Below are positions 45,201 to 53,175 of a stretch of 64,000 bases of DNA, in pieces (position 1 is the stretch's first letter; each line of letters starts with the position of its first letter). The position numbers and the translations under genes were made by a program. Source of the stretch: JASLEW01 sp963732005 (GTDB taxonomy: Bacteria; Acidobacteriota; Thermoanaerobaculia; Multivoradales; UBA5704); NCBI GenBank assembly GCA_963732005.1, contig CAVSXT010000004.1:620001-684000 (forward strand), written 5' to 3'. The notes beneath the pieces are model-generated. The model worked only from the letters and a program-made list of their open reading frames with translations, made no database searches and had not been told where the DNA came from.

Positions 45201-45410
45201 CTCGGCACCGGCACCGGCGCGGAGCTGCGGCGGCCGCTCGGCATCACCATCGTCGGCGGCCTGATCGCCAGCCAGATGCTGACCCTCTACACCACGCCCG
45301 TGGTCTATCTCTACCTCGAGCGCCTGCGGCTCTGGCGCGAACGGGTGCGGAACCGGCGGCGGAGCGGCAGGATCGTCCAGGAGACGGCGTATGGTTCGCA
45401 TCAGCGGTAG
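42288..45410 (+). CDS. RND efflux permease, MdtC-like
   Basis: The 1,040-residue pump starts 4 bases inside the first permease (ATGA). It has the expected N-terminal helix (FIHRPVATTLLTVAIALAGMVAFFFLPVSPLPQIDFPTISV), proton-relay motif STGFVVDDAIVVIENVSRYLEQG, and C-terminal repeat (LYESYIHPITILSTLPSAGVGA, KKNGILMVDFAIAAER). Length and motifs match MdtC without insertions. Two different RND subunits in tandem are the hallmark of MdtABC-type systems, which in enterobacteria export bile salts, novobiocin and similar compounds; the substrates here are unknown. Confidence 0.94.
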   Translation: MNLSAPFIHRPVATTLLTVAIALAGMVAFFFLPVSPLPQIDFPTISVSASLPGASPEVMASSVAAPLERQFGRIASVTEMTSSSSLGSASVTLQFDLDRNIDGAARDVQAAINAARSYLPANLPSNPTYRKVNPADAPIMILALTSSIYDRGALYDAASTILQQRLSQVPGVGQVNVGGSSLPSVRVEVNPTQLNSYGLGLPDVAGMLKAQNANVPKGQLADGQVTADILANDQLLKAVDYRPLIVGYHSGAAIKLSDVADVQDGVQNIRAAGFVDGKPSVLVIINRQPGANIIDTVDRIRAELPALKASVPAAVELHVVLDRTTTIRASVHDVEVTLVVSICLVILVVFAFLRNWRATLIPSVAVPVSLIGTFGVMYLCHYSLDNLSLMALTISTGFVVDDAIVVIENVSRYLEQGMDPLTAALKGAREIGFTVISISLSLIAVFIPVLLMGGIVGRLFREFAVTLSVAILVSMVVSLTTTPMMCAKLLKHQRQERHGRLYRASEWFFERMLRFYERTLGWVLRHQPFTLAVLLITIVLNVFLIRAVPKGFFPQQDNGTIHGGIQGAQDISYQAMQSLTQKFVNLIKGDPAISDVMAFTGGGGSVNSGSVYIGLKPLNQRKLNAGQIINRLRPKLTSLPGATVFLQAGQDLRVGGRQSNAQYQYTIQCDNVQDLVAWGPTLLKEMKKLLGFTDVNTNQQNSGLEAMLVYDRKTAARLGITPQTIDSTLYDAFGQAPVSTMYTALNQYFVVMEVAPRYWQSPEGLNQIYVRAAGGKVVPLGAIAHFEPRTAPLGVNHQGLFPSVTVSFNLAPGLALSDATREINDMQDRIGLPPTIHGLFSGTLQAYQASLATEPYLIAAALIAVYIVLGILYESYIHPITILSTLPSAGVGAVLALMFFKTDLSVIALIGIVLLIGIVKKNGILMVDFAIAAERNDGAKPIDAIRQASLLRFRPILMTTMAALLGALPLALGTGTGAELRRPLGITIVGGLIASQMLTLYTTPVVYLYLERLRLWRERVRNRRRSGRIVQETAYGSHQR

Positions 45411-46875
45411 TGCCTCGGGGATCGCCTGGCTGGTGGGGTCGCTTGCCGGCGGCCTGCTGGCCGGCGCCTGCAGCGTCGGTCCGAAGTATCAGACGCCGGC
45501 AACGCGGGCCCCCGCCAGCTACAAGGAGCTCACCCCCGAAACGATCAAGGAGACCGCGGGCTGGAAGGCGGCGCAGCCCAAGGACGACGCGCTGCGCGGC
45601 AGCTGGTGGGAGATGTTCGGCGATCCGGAGCTCGACGCGCTCGAGCAGCGGGTCAACCTCTCGAATCAAAACGTCGCCGCCGCCTTCAACGGCTTCCTGG
45701 CGGCGCGCGCGATCGTCAAGGAGGCGCGGGCGCAGTATTTCCCGACGGTCACCAGCAGCCCGTCCATCAACGTCGCCCGGCAGCCGGCGGTGCGGTCGGT
45801 GTCGGCGAGCGGCTCGCGGGTCACCACCTACGACCTGCCTTTCGACGCCACCTGGGCTCCCGACCTCTGGGGCAAGGTGCGCAACACCGTGGCCGGGGAC
45901 GTCGCCGCGGCGCAGGCCAGCGCCGCCGACCTTGCCAACGTGCGGCTGACCATGCAGGCGGAGCTGGCGGTCGACTACTTCCAGCTGCGCGGCCAGGACA
46001 CGCTCAAGCAGCTGCTGGACTCGACGGTGGTGGCCTACCGCGAGTCGCTCGAGCTGACGCGGGCGCTCTACGAGACCGGCATCGATTCGGACGAGGCGGT
46101 GGCGCAGGCCGAGACGCAGCTCGAAGCCACCGAGGCACAGGCCACCGGCTCCGGCATCCTGCGCGCGCAACTCGAGCACGCCATCGCCCAGCTGGTCGGC
46201 GAGCCGGCGCCGAGCTTCTCGTTGCCGGTGAAGCAGCTCGCGGCCAACCCGCCCGCCGTGCCGCTCGGCGTGCCGTCGGAGGTGCTGGAGCGGCGGCCCG
46301 ACGTCGCCGCCAGCGAGCGCCTGGTGGCCCAGGCGAACGCCCAGATCGGCGTCGCCAGGGCGGCGTTCTTTCCCAATCTCACGCTCAGCGCCACGGCGGG
46401 TTTCGAGAGCAACAGCCTGGCCAGCTGGCTGACCTGGCCGGCGCGTTTCTGGTCGCTCGGTCCGGCGCTGGCAGAGACCCTGTTCGAAGGCGGGCTGCGC
46501 CGGGCCACGGTCGAGCAGTTCAAGGCGTCCTACGACCAGACGGTGGCCAACTACCGCCAGACGGTCCTGACCGCCTTCCAGCAGGTGGAGGACAACCTGG
46601 CGTCGCTGCGCCTGCTGACCATCGAGGTCGGCCAGCAGGACGCGGCGGTCAAGTCGGCGCAGCGCCAGCTCAAGGTCGCCACCGACCGCTACCGGCTGGG
46701 AATCGACCCCTACCTGAACGTCATCACCGCCCAGACCACGGTGCTGAGCAACGAGCAGGCGGCGCTCAACCTGCGCACCCAGCAGATGACGGCGACGGTG
46801 CAGCTGATCGAAGCCCTGGGCGGCGGCTGGAGCGCCGCCGAGCTCCCGGCCCCGCCGCAGCTGGCGGTGAAGTAG
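45391..46875 (+). CDS. Outer-membrane efflux channel lipoprotein, OprM/TolC-like (NodT family)
   Basis: The start overlaps the pump gene by 20 bases. An N-terminal lipoprotein signal is likely (VGSLAGGLLAGAC, Cys near residue 29), followed by YQTPATRAPASYKE. The body contains the two OEP repeats: WWEMFGDPELDALEQRVNLSNQNVAAAFNGFLAARAIVKEARAQYFPTV in the first half and RRPDVAASERLVAQANAQIGVARAAFFPNLTLSATAGFES in the second, ending in coiled-coil helices. It forms the trimeric outer-membrane duct of this pump and perhaps of the MacAB-like exporter, which lacks its own. Last gene of the operon; a convergent ABC-F gene follows after 50 bp. Confidence 0.93.
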   Translation: MVRISGSASGIAWLVGSLAGGLLAGACSVGPKYQTPATRAPASYKELTPETIKETAGWKAAQPKDDALRGSWWEMFGDPELDALEQRVNLSNQNVAAAFNGFLAARAIVKEARAQYFPTVTSSPSINVARQPAVRSVSASGSRVTTYDLPFDATWAPDLWGKVRNTVAGDVAAAQASAADLANVRLTMQAELAVDYFQLRGQDTLKQLLDSTVVAYRESLELTRALYETGIDSDEAVAQAETQLEATEAQATGSGILRAQLEHAIAQLVGEPAPSFSLPVKQLAANPPAVPLGVPSEVLERRPDVAASERLVAQANAQIGVARAAFFPNLTLSATAGFESNSLASWLTWPARFWSLGPALAETLFEGGLRRATVEQFKASYDQTVANYRQTVLTAFQQVEDNLASLRLLTIEVGQQDAAVKSAQRQLKVATDRYRLGIDPYLNVITAQTTVLSNEQAALNLRTQQMTATVQLIEALGGGWSAAELPAPPQLAVK

Positions 46876-46926
46876 GCTCCGCGGCCGAGCCTCAGGGTAC
46901 TCAGCCTCAGGCCTCGGCCGCAGGCC

Positions 46927-48819
46927 TCAGGCCAGCTTCGCCTCGAGCTCCGCCCAGCGGGCGTAGAGCCGCTCGACCTCGAGGCGGGCCTCCTCCAACG
47001 CCTGGCAGCGCTCGGCGAGGACCGCGGCGTCGGTGGCGACGACGGGATCGAGGACCGCCTGCTGCCGGGCGGCCAGGGTCTCCTCGGCGGCGAGGATGGC
47101 ACCCTCCATCGCGTCCCACTCGCGGCGCTCGCGAAAGGAGAGGCGCGGCGGCGACCCGCCGGCGGCGCCCCTGGCGCCCCTGGCACCGTTTGCGATGTCC
47201 GCAGGGTGCGCAGGGCGCGCGGTTCGCGCGGCGACCGCACCGCCGGCGCCGGCGGGCGCGGCCGGCCGGCCGGTGCCCGCGCCGGCGGCCTTGCGCGACG
47301 CTTCCCACTGCGCATAGTCGGCATAGGGCGTGGCGTGACCCGCGCCATCCAGGGCCAGGATCCGGGTCGCCACCTGGTCGAGCAGCAGGCGGTCGTGGGT
47401 GACCAGCACCAGGCTGCCGGGAAAGTCGGCCAGGCTCTCTTCCAGCACCTCGAGCGTGGGGATGTCGAGATCGTTGGTCGGCTCGTCGAGCAGCAGCAGG
47501 TCGGCGGGCTGCAGCATCAGGCGGGCGATCAGGATGCGCGCCTGCTCGCCGCCGGAGAGGCGGCCGACCGGCACGTCGAGCTGATCGCCGCGGAACAGGA
47601 AGCGCCGCGCCCAGGCGGCGACGTGCAGGGCCTGGTCGCGGTAAACGACGGTGTCGCCCGCCGGCGCCAGGGCGCGCCGCAGGCTCGCCTCGGGGTCGAG
47701 CGAGCCGCGGTCCTGCTCGAAGCGCACGACGCGCAGCGCCGGCGCCCGCTCGAGGGTGCCCCCGTCAGGGTCCAGGCTGCCTGCCAGGAGCCCGAGCAGC
47801 GTCGTCTTGCCGCTGCCGTTGGGCCCCAGCAGGCCGAGCCGCTGCCCGGGAGCCAGCGACAGGCTGACGCCGTCGAGCACCCGGCGGCCGCCCAGCTCCT
47901 TGACCAGGCCGGTCGCCACCAGCAGCTGCTTGGTCTTGCGTCCGGAGGCGGTGAGCTCGATGCCGGCGGTGCGCTCGACCGTCCGCTCCCGGGCCGCCGC
48001 CAGCTCCAGCGTCAGGCGGCCGGCCTCGGCAATGCGCGCCTTGGCCTTGGTGCTGCGCGCCTTGGCGCCCTGGCGCAGCCACTCGATCTCGCGGCGAACC
48101 TTGTTGGCCAGGGTGGCCTGGTATTCCACCTGCTGGCTCAGCACCTCGTCGCGCAGCAGCAGGAAATCGCTGTAGCGGCCAGCGGCCTCGAGCAGCCCCC
48201 GCGGGTAGACCGGGTTGAGCTCCAGCATGCGCGCCGCCACGTTCTCGAGGAAGTTGCGGTCGTGGCTCACCGCCAGGTAGGCCAGCGGCGCCGACCGCAG
48301 CAGCCCTTCGAGCCACAGCACCCCTTCCATGTCGAGGTGATTGGTGGGCTCGTCGAGCAGCAGCACGTCGGGCTCGCGCACCAGCTCGCGGGCGATCGCC
48401 AGCCGCTTGCGCCAGCCGCCCGAGAGCGCCGCCACCGCCTGCTCCGGATCGGCGAAGCCGGCGCGCGACAGCGCCGCGCCGGCGCGGTGCTCGAGCTCGT
48501 GGGGCTCGAACGGCGAGCCCTCGCCCGGCCGCGGCGCCGCCAATGCCTCGCGCACCACGGCAACGACGGTCCGGTCCTCGGCCAGCACCGGGTCCTGCTC
48601 CACATAGCCGACGCGCAGCAGCCGCCGCACCGAGCGGCTGCCGTGGTCCGGCTCCTCGCGGCCGGCCAGGATGCGCAGCAGCGTCGACTTGCCACAGCCG
48701 TTGGGGCCGATCAGCCCCACCCGGTCGCCCTCGCCGAGGCTCAGCGACAGGTCGGCGAACAGCGGCCGCGCACCGTAGGCCTTGCCGATCGCCTCGCAGG
48801 AGAGAAGAGGGTAGGGCAC
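46927..48819 (-). CDS. ABC-F family ATPase, Uup-like
   Basis: Starting at the GTG at 48819, the protein of 630 residues has two ATP-binding modules. Module 1: GPNGCGKST, signature LSGGWRKR, Walker B VLLLDEPTNHLD. Module 2: GPNGSGKTT, LSGGEQAR, LLLLDEPTNDLD. The linker (KVRREIEWLRQGAKARSTKAKARI) and the C-terminal Ala/Glu-rich coiled coil (AEETLAARQQAVLDPV ... LYARWAELEAKL) are Uup-type. It has no membrane segments. ABC-F proteins act on ribosomes or DNA rather than as transporters; Uup affects precise excision and ribosome function in E. coli. The open frame extends further upstream, but that part is antisense to the CocE gene and is not coding. Confidence 0.9.
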   Translation of the reverse strand: MPYPLLSCEAIGKAYGARPLFADLSLSLGEGDRVGLIGPNGCGKSTLLRILAGREEPDHGSRSVRRLLRVGYVEQDPVLAEDRTVVAVVREALAAPRPGEGSPFEPHELEHRAGAALSRAGFADPEQAVAALSGGWRKRLAIARELVREPDVLLLDEPTNHLDMEGVLWLEGLLRSAPLAYLAVSHDRNFLENVAARMLELNPVYPRGLLEAAGRYSDFLLLRDEVLSQQVEYQATLANKVRREIEWLRQGAKARSTKAKARIAEAGRLTLELAAARERTVERTAGIELTASGRKTKQLLVATGLVKELGGRRVLDGVSLSLAPGQRLGLLGPNGSGKTTLLGLLAGSLDPDGGTLERAPALRVVRFEQDRGSLDPEASLRRALAPAGDTVVYRDQALHVAAWARRFLFRGDQLDVPVGRLSGGEQARILIARLMLQPADLLLLDEPTNDLDIPTLEVLEESLADFPGSLVLVTHDRLLLDQVATRILALDGAGHATPYADYAQWEASRKAAGAGTGRPAAPAGAGGAVAARTARPAHPADIANGARGARGAAGGSPPRLSFRERREWDAMEGAILAAEETLAARQQAVLDPVVATDAAVLAERCQALEEARLEVERLYARWAELEAKLA

Positions 48820-48827
48820 GCTGGCGT

Positions 48828-50750
48828 TCAGCGCCCGGGCGCCGGCGGGACGATGGGCAGCACCAGGCGGGAGGGGTGCCCGGGGTCGTGCCAGATGGCG
48901 TTGTCCGCGACCGCGGTGCGCCGGTTCAGGCCCAGCGGTTCGCCGGTATTGGGGTTGACGTCGAAGCGCGGGAAGTTGCTGCTGGCGACGTCGAGCCGGA
49001 TGCGGTGTCCTTTCTTGAACAGCACCGAGGTGGGATACATCTCGACCGTCAGGGGATAGACCCTGCCGGGGACGAGCGGCGCGGGTGTCGCGAGCGAGTC
49101 GCGATAACGGGCGCGCGTGATGCCGTCGCCGATGTTGAGGTCGAAGCCGGCCGGAAAGTCGGCGCTGGGCGGGTAGACGTCGATCAGCTTGGCGGTGAAG
49201 TCGGTGTCCGGCGCCGACGAGGAGACGTAGAGCTGGACGATCAGCCGGCCGGTGACCTCGCGGTCCTCGGCCAGGGGCGGCGTCTCGAAGACCACGACGT
49301 CCCGGCGCGCCGACAGCGGGCGGGAGTCCTCGCACGCCCACTCGGTCGGGCGGCAGCGCTGATCCACGGCGCCGTTGAGCTCCAGCGGTCCGGCCGAGGA
49401 GATGTTGCCGCCCAGCGTCGGCACCGGGTGCGCGGGATCGGCCTGGTAGCGGGTCGGCTCGCCGGCAACCGGCCGCAGCGGGCCGAGCGAGCCGTCGGCG
49501 TGCAGGTAGTAGGAGGTATCGACGGCGCGCGCCAGCGGCCATTCGTCCTCGTCGCGCCAGGCGCCGCCGACGAAGATGCGTCCCTCCGGCGTCTTGTGGC
49601 CGTCGCCGCCGCCCATCACGAAGATGCGCACCGGCCGCTCGCGGTCGACGCCGTTCTGCTCGCCCTTGAGCCAGCGATCGAACCACCGCAGATGAAGATC
49701 GAGCCAATCGATCGCCGCCGCCGGTCCGAACTCGGCTTCGCCGGCGAAGCTCTGCTCCTGGCCGCCGTGCACCCAGGGTCCGATCAGCAGCCGCTGCAGG
49801 CTCTTCTTGGCCTGGCGCAGCCGCGGATAGGAAAGGTTCGCCACCGGTCCGGACCACGAGTCGTACCAGCCGGTGACGTGATAGACCGGCACGTCCTTGT
49901 ATTCCGCGATGTGATCGATCACGCTGATGCCCGAATCGCGCCAGTACTGGTCGTAATCCGAGTGGGTCATGATGGTGATCAGCCAGTCCTCGTAGTCGGG
50001 CAGCAGCTTGAGCGGCGTCATGCCGCGCCGCAGCGGCATGCCCTTCGCATACTCGCGCACCGCTTCGCCGAGCTGCTTGAGCGCCGCCCGGGTGGCCGGG
50101 TCGGCGCTCTCCTTGCTCCCCTCGGGCCCGGCGATGTTGAACACCCAGTTCAGGAAGCGCATCTCGAAAGCGCCGTCGTGGCGCAGACCCCAGCGCCCGG
50201 TGTTGGACGCCGCGTCGATCGGCACCATGGCGCTGAGGTAGGGCGCTCCCGAGATCGCCAGGGAATGCTGGGTGCCGCCGGGATAGGAGGTGCCGACGGT
50301 GCCGATGTGCCCGTCGCACCAAGGCTGGGCGCCGATCCATTGCGCCGTGTCATAGCCGTCGGCGACGTCGTCGCGCATGGCATGGAAGCGCCCTTCCGAG
50401 GCGAAGCGGCCGCGGGTGTCCTGGACCACCGCGGCGTAGCCATGGCGCACGAAGTCCTTGGGCCAGCCGCTGTCGTCCTTGCCGTACGGCGTGCGCTCGA
50501 GCACGACGGGGAACCTGCCGGCGAGCGCCGCGCCGCCGCTGCCCGGGAGATAGACGTCGCAGGCGAGACGGACGCCGTCGCGCATCGGCACCATCACGTC
50601 CCGGGCGACCACCAGGGACCGCTCGGCGCCGGCCGCGGCTTGGCTGGCGGACCCGCTTGCCGCGGCGGGGGCAGGCGCGTCCGGAAGGAGGAGCAGGAGC
50701 AGGAGAAGGGAAGCCGCCACGCCGAGGGGGCCGCGCCGCAGGAGTTTCAT
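48828..50750 (-). CDS. Secreted CocE/NonD-family hydrolase (X-Pro dipeptidyl-peptidase type)
   Basis: I use the ATG at 50750, which gives a signal peptide (LGVAASLLLLLLLLPDAPA). The family signatures are clear: MRDGVRLACDVYLPG, FPVVLERTPYGKDD, VQDTRGRFASEG, the nucleophile region GHIGTVGTSYPGGTQHSLA, and GPWVHGG carrying the catalytic His after IDWLDLHLRWFDRWLKG. The C-terminal jelly-roll domain (GRLIVQLYVSSSAPDTDFTAKLIDVYPP) is typical of CocE/PepX-type serine hydrolases. Substrates range from esters and beta-lactams to peptides; a peptidase or acylase role is possible. It lies 8 bp before the ABC-F start. Confidence 0.9.
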   Translation of the reverse strand: MKLLRRGPLGVAASLLLLLLLLPDAPAPAAASGSASQAAAGAERSLVVARDVMVPMRDGVRLACDVYLPGSGGAALAGRFPVVLERTPYGKDDSGWPKDFVRHGYAAVVQDTRGRFASEGRFHAMRDDVADGYDTAQWIGAQPWCDGHIGTVGTSYPGGTQHSLAISGAPYLSAMVPIDAASNTGRWGLRHDGAFEMRFLNWVFNIAGPEGSKESADPATRAALKQLGEAVREYAKGMPLRRGMTPLKLLPDYEDWLITIMTHSDYDQYWRDSGISVIDHIAEYKDVPVYHVTGWYDSWSGPVANLSYPRLRQAKKSLQRLLIGPWVHGGQEQSFAGEAEFGPAAAIDWLDLHLRWFDRWLKGEQNGVDRERPVRIFVMGGGDGHKTPEGRIFVGGAWRDEDEWPLARAVDTSYYLHADGSLGPLRPVAGEPTRYQADPAHPVPTLGGNISSAGPLELNGAVDQRCRPTEWACEDSRPLSARRDVVVFETPPLAEDREVTGRLIVQLYVSSSAPDTDFTAKLIDVYPPSADFPAGFDLNIGDGITRARYRDSLATPAPLVPGRVYPLTVEMYPTSVLFKKGHRIRLDVASSNFPRFDVNPNTGEPLGLNRRTAVADNAIWHDPGHPSRLVLPIVPPAPGR

Positions 50751-50924
50751 GCACACCAGAGTAGCCGATCCTGGCGACGGCAGCGCCGGGCCGGTGCGGT
50801 GTCGCAGAGGCAGAGCCGCCGCTCCCTGAGGGGATCGCGCATCTCGCGTCGTTGATCTGTGCACCAGGCGGCGATATCGCCTGCCAGGCGCCGGGTGGAT
50901 CACGCGACCACCAAGGAGAAGACC

Positions 50925-51449
50925 ATGAGTTTGGCGACTCTAAACGTTTGGATCACCCAGATCGGCCATCCCTGTCAGATCGGCGACAACATCCAGTGGT
51001 TCGTGCACATCGTCGACTGCGAAGGCAAGCCCGTGACCTGGTGCGGCAAGAGCTATCGCGACATCCCCACGAAGTGCGGTCACGCCGAGATCGAGATCCC
51101 CCCGGGCTGCTATGCCGTGTTCGCCAGCGAAAACCGCCAAGACGCCCAGGGCCACCAGGGGGGCTTCGGCGTGTACGGCAATCAGCTCACCCACGTCCAG
51201 GTGGTGCGGGTCAACTGCGGCGACCACGCCTGTGTGACGTTGTTCTCTCCCAGCGCGCACTTCTGCGGCACCTGGTTCGGGGCGGCGATCGTCGTGCTCC
51301 TGCCTGCCTTGGCCGCGAGCGGCGTCAATCCGAAAATTATCAACGCCGCGGCCAACGCGGTGAAGGAGCTGGTGGCCGTGCTCCCCGCCGACGAGTTCAG
51401 CAAGAACCTACGGGCGTTCCTGCCGCGGGCGGCCCAGGACGCAACGTAG
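50925..51449 (+). CDS. Cys-rich protein of unknown function upstream of the sigma factor
   Basis: AAGGAGA stands 6 bases before the ATG at 50925. The 174-residue protein has a beta-rich N-terminal half with eight Cys (ITQIGHPCQIGDNIQWFVHIVDCEG ... TKCGHAEIEIPPGCYAVFA ... VNCGDHACVTL), a hydrophobic helix (FGAAIVVLLPALAASGV, ~127-143) and a C-terminal helical tail. There is no signal peptide. I do not recognise the family; the N-terminal part resembles a small beta-sandwich such as a regulatory or stress-protein module, possibly metal-binding. It is ~100 bp upstream of the sigma gene in the same direction, so it may belong to the same locus. Confidence 0.7.
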   Translation: MSLATLNVWITQIGHPCQIGDNIQWFVHIVDCEGKPVTWCGKSYRDIPTKCGHAEIEIPPGCYAVFASENRQDAQGHQGGFGVYGNQLTHVQVVRVNCGDHACVTLFSPSAHFCGTWFGAAIVVLLPALAASGVNPKIINAAANAVKELVAVLPADEFSKNLRAFLPRAAQDAT

Positions 51450-51535
51450 CAGCACGTTGCGCAGGCAACCGAGTCGCCCGCCGGAACGCGGCAGCCGAGC
51501 AGGCGCCGCGCTCCGGCGGGCACTCCCGTGGGTAT

Positions 51536-51555
51536 GCTAAACTAATCATGGTAAC
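51536..51555 (+). promoter_or_regulatory. Conserved 20-bp motif, copy 1 (sigma gene promoter or operator)
   Basis: The sequence GCTAAACTAAyCAyGGTAAC occurs here and at 53276-53295 with only two differences (y is T here, C there). In this copy the motif overlaps the first ATG of the sigma gene (51548). The core TATGCT/TAAACT is -10-like. Two near-identical A+T-rich 20-mers in such a GC-rich window are unlikely by chance. It may be the promoter read by this sigma factor or a regulator's site. Confidence 0.6.
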
Positions 51556-52153
51556 CACGACTCACATGTCGGCGCTCAACGGTCAGGACGAGCCTCCTCC
51601 CGACCAGCCCGTCGGGGACGACGGCGAGGTCCATGCCGCACGCAGCGAGGAAGACTATGCGCGGCTCCGGGCGGACATCCGGAGGGTGGTGGCACGGGTC
51701 TGCCCGAGCTGGCTGGGGAGCCGCGCCGAGGATCTCGTGCAGACCGTGCTGCTGCGGGTGCTGGCCCTGCAGCGGAGAAGTGAGGGGACCGTCCAGCTCT
51801 CGACGTTCTATCTGAGGAAGGCGGCGCACAGCGCGCTGGTGGACGAGATCCGCCGCCAGCGCCGCCGCCGGGAGCTGCCCTTGGATTCCGAGAGCGACGA
51901 TGCCGGACCGCCGAGCGCCATCCCCGACCCCGAGAGCTTCTCGTCCGGCCGCCAGGTCGGGCGGGCCATTCGCGAGTGCCTGCGCGCGCTGGTGCGCCCG
52001 CGCCGTCTGGCCCTGGTGCTGCACCTGCAGGGCCACAGCGTGCCCGAGGTGGGGCGCCTGCTGAGCTGGAGCCCGAAGCGGGCGGAGAACCTGGTCTATC
52101 GCGGGCTGGCCGATCTGCGCCGCTGTCTGGCGGCCCGCGGGATCACGCCGTGA
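51548..52153 (+). CDS. ECF-type sigma-70 family sigma factor
   Basis: The protein has region 2 (YARLRADIRRVVARVCPSWLGSRAEDLVQTVLLRVLALQRR ... FYLRKAAHSALVDEIRRQRRRRELPL) and region 4 (AIRECLRALVRPRRLALVLHLQGHSVPEVGRLLSWSPKRAENLVYRGLADLRRCL), which is the minimal ECF layout; regions 1 and 3 are missing. The first ATG lies within the conserved motif; ATG 51566 (MSALNG) is an alternative start if that motif is a promoter. Stop and downstream start overlap (GTGA). It would direct RNA polymerase to a small regulon, perhaps via the same motif, and is held by the anti-sigma-like protein encoded next. Confidence 0.9.
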   Translation: MVTTTHMSALNGQDEPPPDQPVGDDGEVHAARSEEDYARLRADIRRVVARVCPSWLGSRAEDLVQTVLLRVLALQRRSEGTVQLSTFYLRKAAHSALVDEIRRQRRRRELPLDSESDDAGPPSAIPDPESFSSGRQVGRAIRECLRALVRPRRLALVLHLQGHSVPEVGRLLSWSPKRAENLVYRGLADLRRCLAARGITP

Positions 52154-52941
52154 AGGGAGGCAGCGAGGAGGCTCCCGATCTGGCACGCCTGCGCGCCGCC
52201 TTCGCGCAGATGGAGGATCCTGGCGGCGGCGACGGGTGCCCGAGCACTGCCGAGATCTGGGACGGTCTGCACGGCGCTCTGCTGCCCGAGCGTCTGCGCG
52301 AGGTCGTCGACCATCTCGTTTCCTGCGCCGATTGCGCGGAGGCGTGGCGTATCGGCCTGCTGCTGGAAGGGCCGCCGGAGGCGGCGCCCGCGGCCATCTC
52401 CTCCTCGCAGGCCGTTCTCGACGTCGCCGATCGCAGGTCCGGACCGGATGCCGCGGCCGGCTCCGGCCGGGACGTCGAGGGCGCGCCGCCCGCGGCCTTG
52501 CCGTTTCGCCGCTGGTTTCGGCCCCGGGGGCCGGTTGCGGCCTTAGCTGCCGTCGCCGCCGCGGCGGTACTGGCGTTGGTCTTGGGCATCTCGCGATACC
52601 TGGCGATGCCACCTGCCGCCCCGGTCACGCTGCGCGGCGGGGAGGCGCAGCAGGCGGCAAGCCACTGGGTGACCCCCGACGGCGCCGTGCTGGCGCGAGG
52701 TGAAGCCACGATTCGCTGGTCCGGGCCAGCGCAGGCGACCTACGACCTGATCGTCGAGGACAGCGAGGGGCAGCGGCCGCCGGCGCTCGCCGCCGCGCAT
52801 GGCCTGACGGTAGGCGAGTACCGGATCCCTGCTGCCTACCTCGCCACCCTGCCGGCCGGCGCGGCGCTGCACGCCATCCTCACCACCCACCTGGCCGACG
52901 GCACCAGCGAGAGGATCTTCCGCGACTTCCGGCTGCAATGA
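52150..52941 (+). CDS. Anti-sigma-like zinc-finger membrane protein
   Basis: GTG start overlapping the sigma stop. The N-terminal cytoplasmic part contains TAEIWDGLHGALLPERLREVVDHLVSCADCAEAWRIGLLL, whose H-x3-C-x2-C is the zf-HC2/ZAS signature of anti-sigma factors. A single membrane helix (GPVAALAAVAAAAVLALVLGISRYLAM, ~125-151) follows, then a periplasmic beta-rich domain of about 100 residues (ATIRWSGPAQATYDLIVEDSEG ... IPAAYLATLPAGAALHAIL) resembling envelope sensor domains. It would hold the sigma factor inactive until an envelope signal releases it. Coupling to the sigma gene supports this, although the ZAS motif is minimal. Confidence 0.82.
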   Translation: MKGGSEEAPDLARLRAAFAQMEDPGGGDGCPSTAEIWDGLHGALLPERLREVVDHLVSCADCAEAWRIGLLLEGPPEAAPAAISSSQAVLDVADRRSGPDAAAGSGRDVEGAPPAALPFRRWFRPRGPVAALAAVAAAAVLALVLGISRYLAMPPAAPVTLRGGEAQQAASHWVTPDGAVLARGEATIRWSGPAQATYDLIVEDSEGQRPPALAAAHGLTVGEYRIPAAYLATLPAGAALHAILTTHLADGTSERIFRDFRLQ

Positions 52942-52951
52942 GCGGCGCGCT

Positions 52952-52969
52952 CGGCAGTGAAAGCTGCCG
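52952..52969. terminator. Hairpin between the anti-sigma and tail-protein genes
   Basis: CGGCAG-tgaaag-CTGCCG is a perfect 6-bp stem (extendable by weak pairs) in the convergent gap between the anti-sigma gene and the small tail protein. There is no T-tract, so it is only a possible bidirectional transcription end. Confidence 0.45.
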
Positions 52970-52977
52970 GCTCTAGC

Positions 52978-53175
52978 CTAATCCGAGCCACCGGATGCGG
53001 TATTGGGCGGACTCACTGTGTATCCTTTGTCGATCTGAGTGTACACACGGTAGGGTCTGCCACTCGAACCGTAGCCACCGCTGTCGCCTGAACTGGCCAC
53101 GCCCTTTAGCTGCGAAGTGGTTAGATCCACAGCCAGCTTCCTGCCGAGAGCTTGCCCGTTGCTGCCTTTCTTCAC
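52978..53175 (-). CDS. Small tail protein A (shares VYTQxDxGYTVSPPNT tail)
   Basis: GTG start with AAAGGAG about 6 bases upstream. The 65-residue product has a basic start (MKKGSNGQALGRKLAVDL), a Gly/Ser-rich middle (GDSGGYGSSGRP) and the C-terminal tail VYTQIDKGYTVSPPNT followed by ASGGSD. The tail is nearly identical to that of the otherwise unrelated small protein B at 53571-54011, which is also similar at the DNA level. Protein A is mostly this tail, so it could be a minimal substrate or peptide precursor. It has no signal peptide or Cys. The family is not known to me. Confidence 0.75.
   Translation of the reverse strand: MKKGSNGQALGRKLAVDLTTSQLKGVASSGDSGGYGSSGRPYRVYTQIDKGYTVSPPNTASGGSD

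Noticed and set aside
46876..46926. CCTCAGGC-type short repeats between the OMF and ABC-F genes
   Set aside because: Too short and degenerate; may form a weak hairpin but has no T-tract.
48820..50340. 5' extension of the ABC-F frame
   Set aside because: Antisense-overlapping frame of the CocE gene; ABC-F homology begins at the GTG at 48819.
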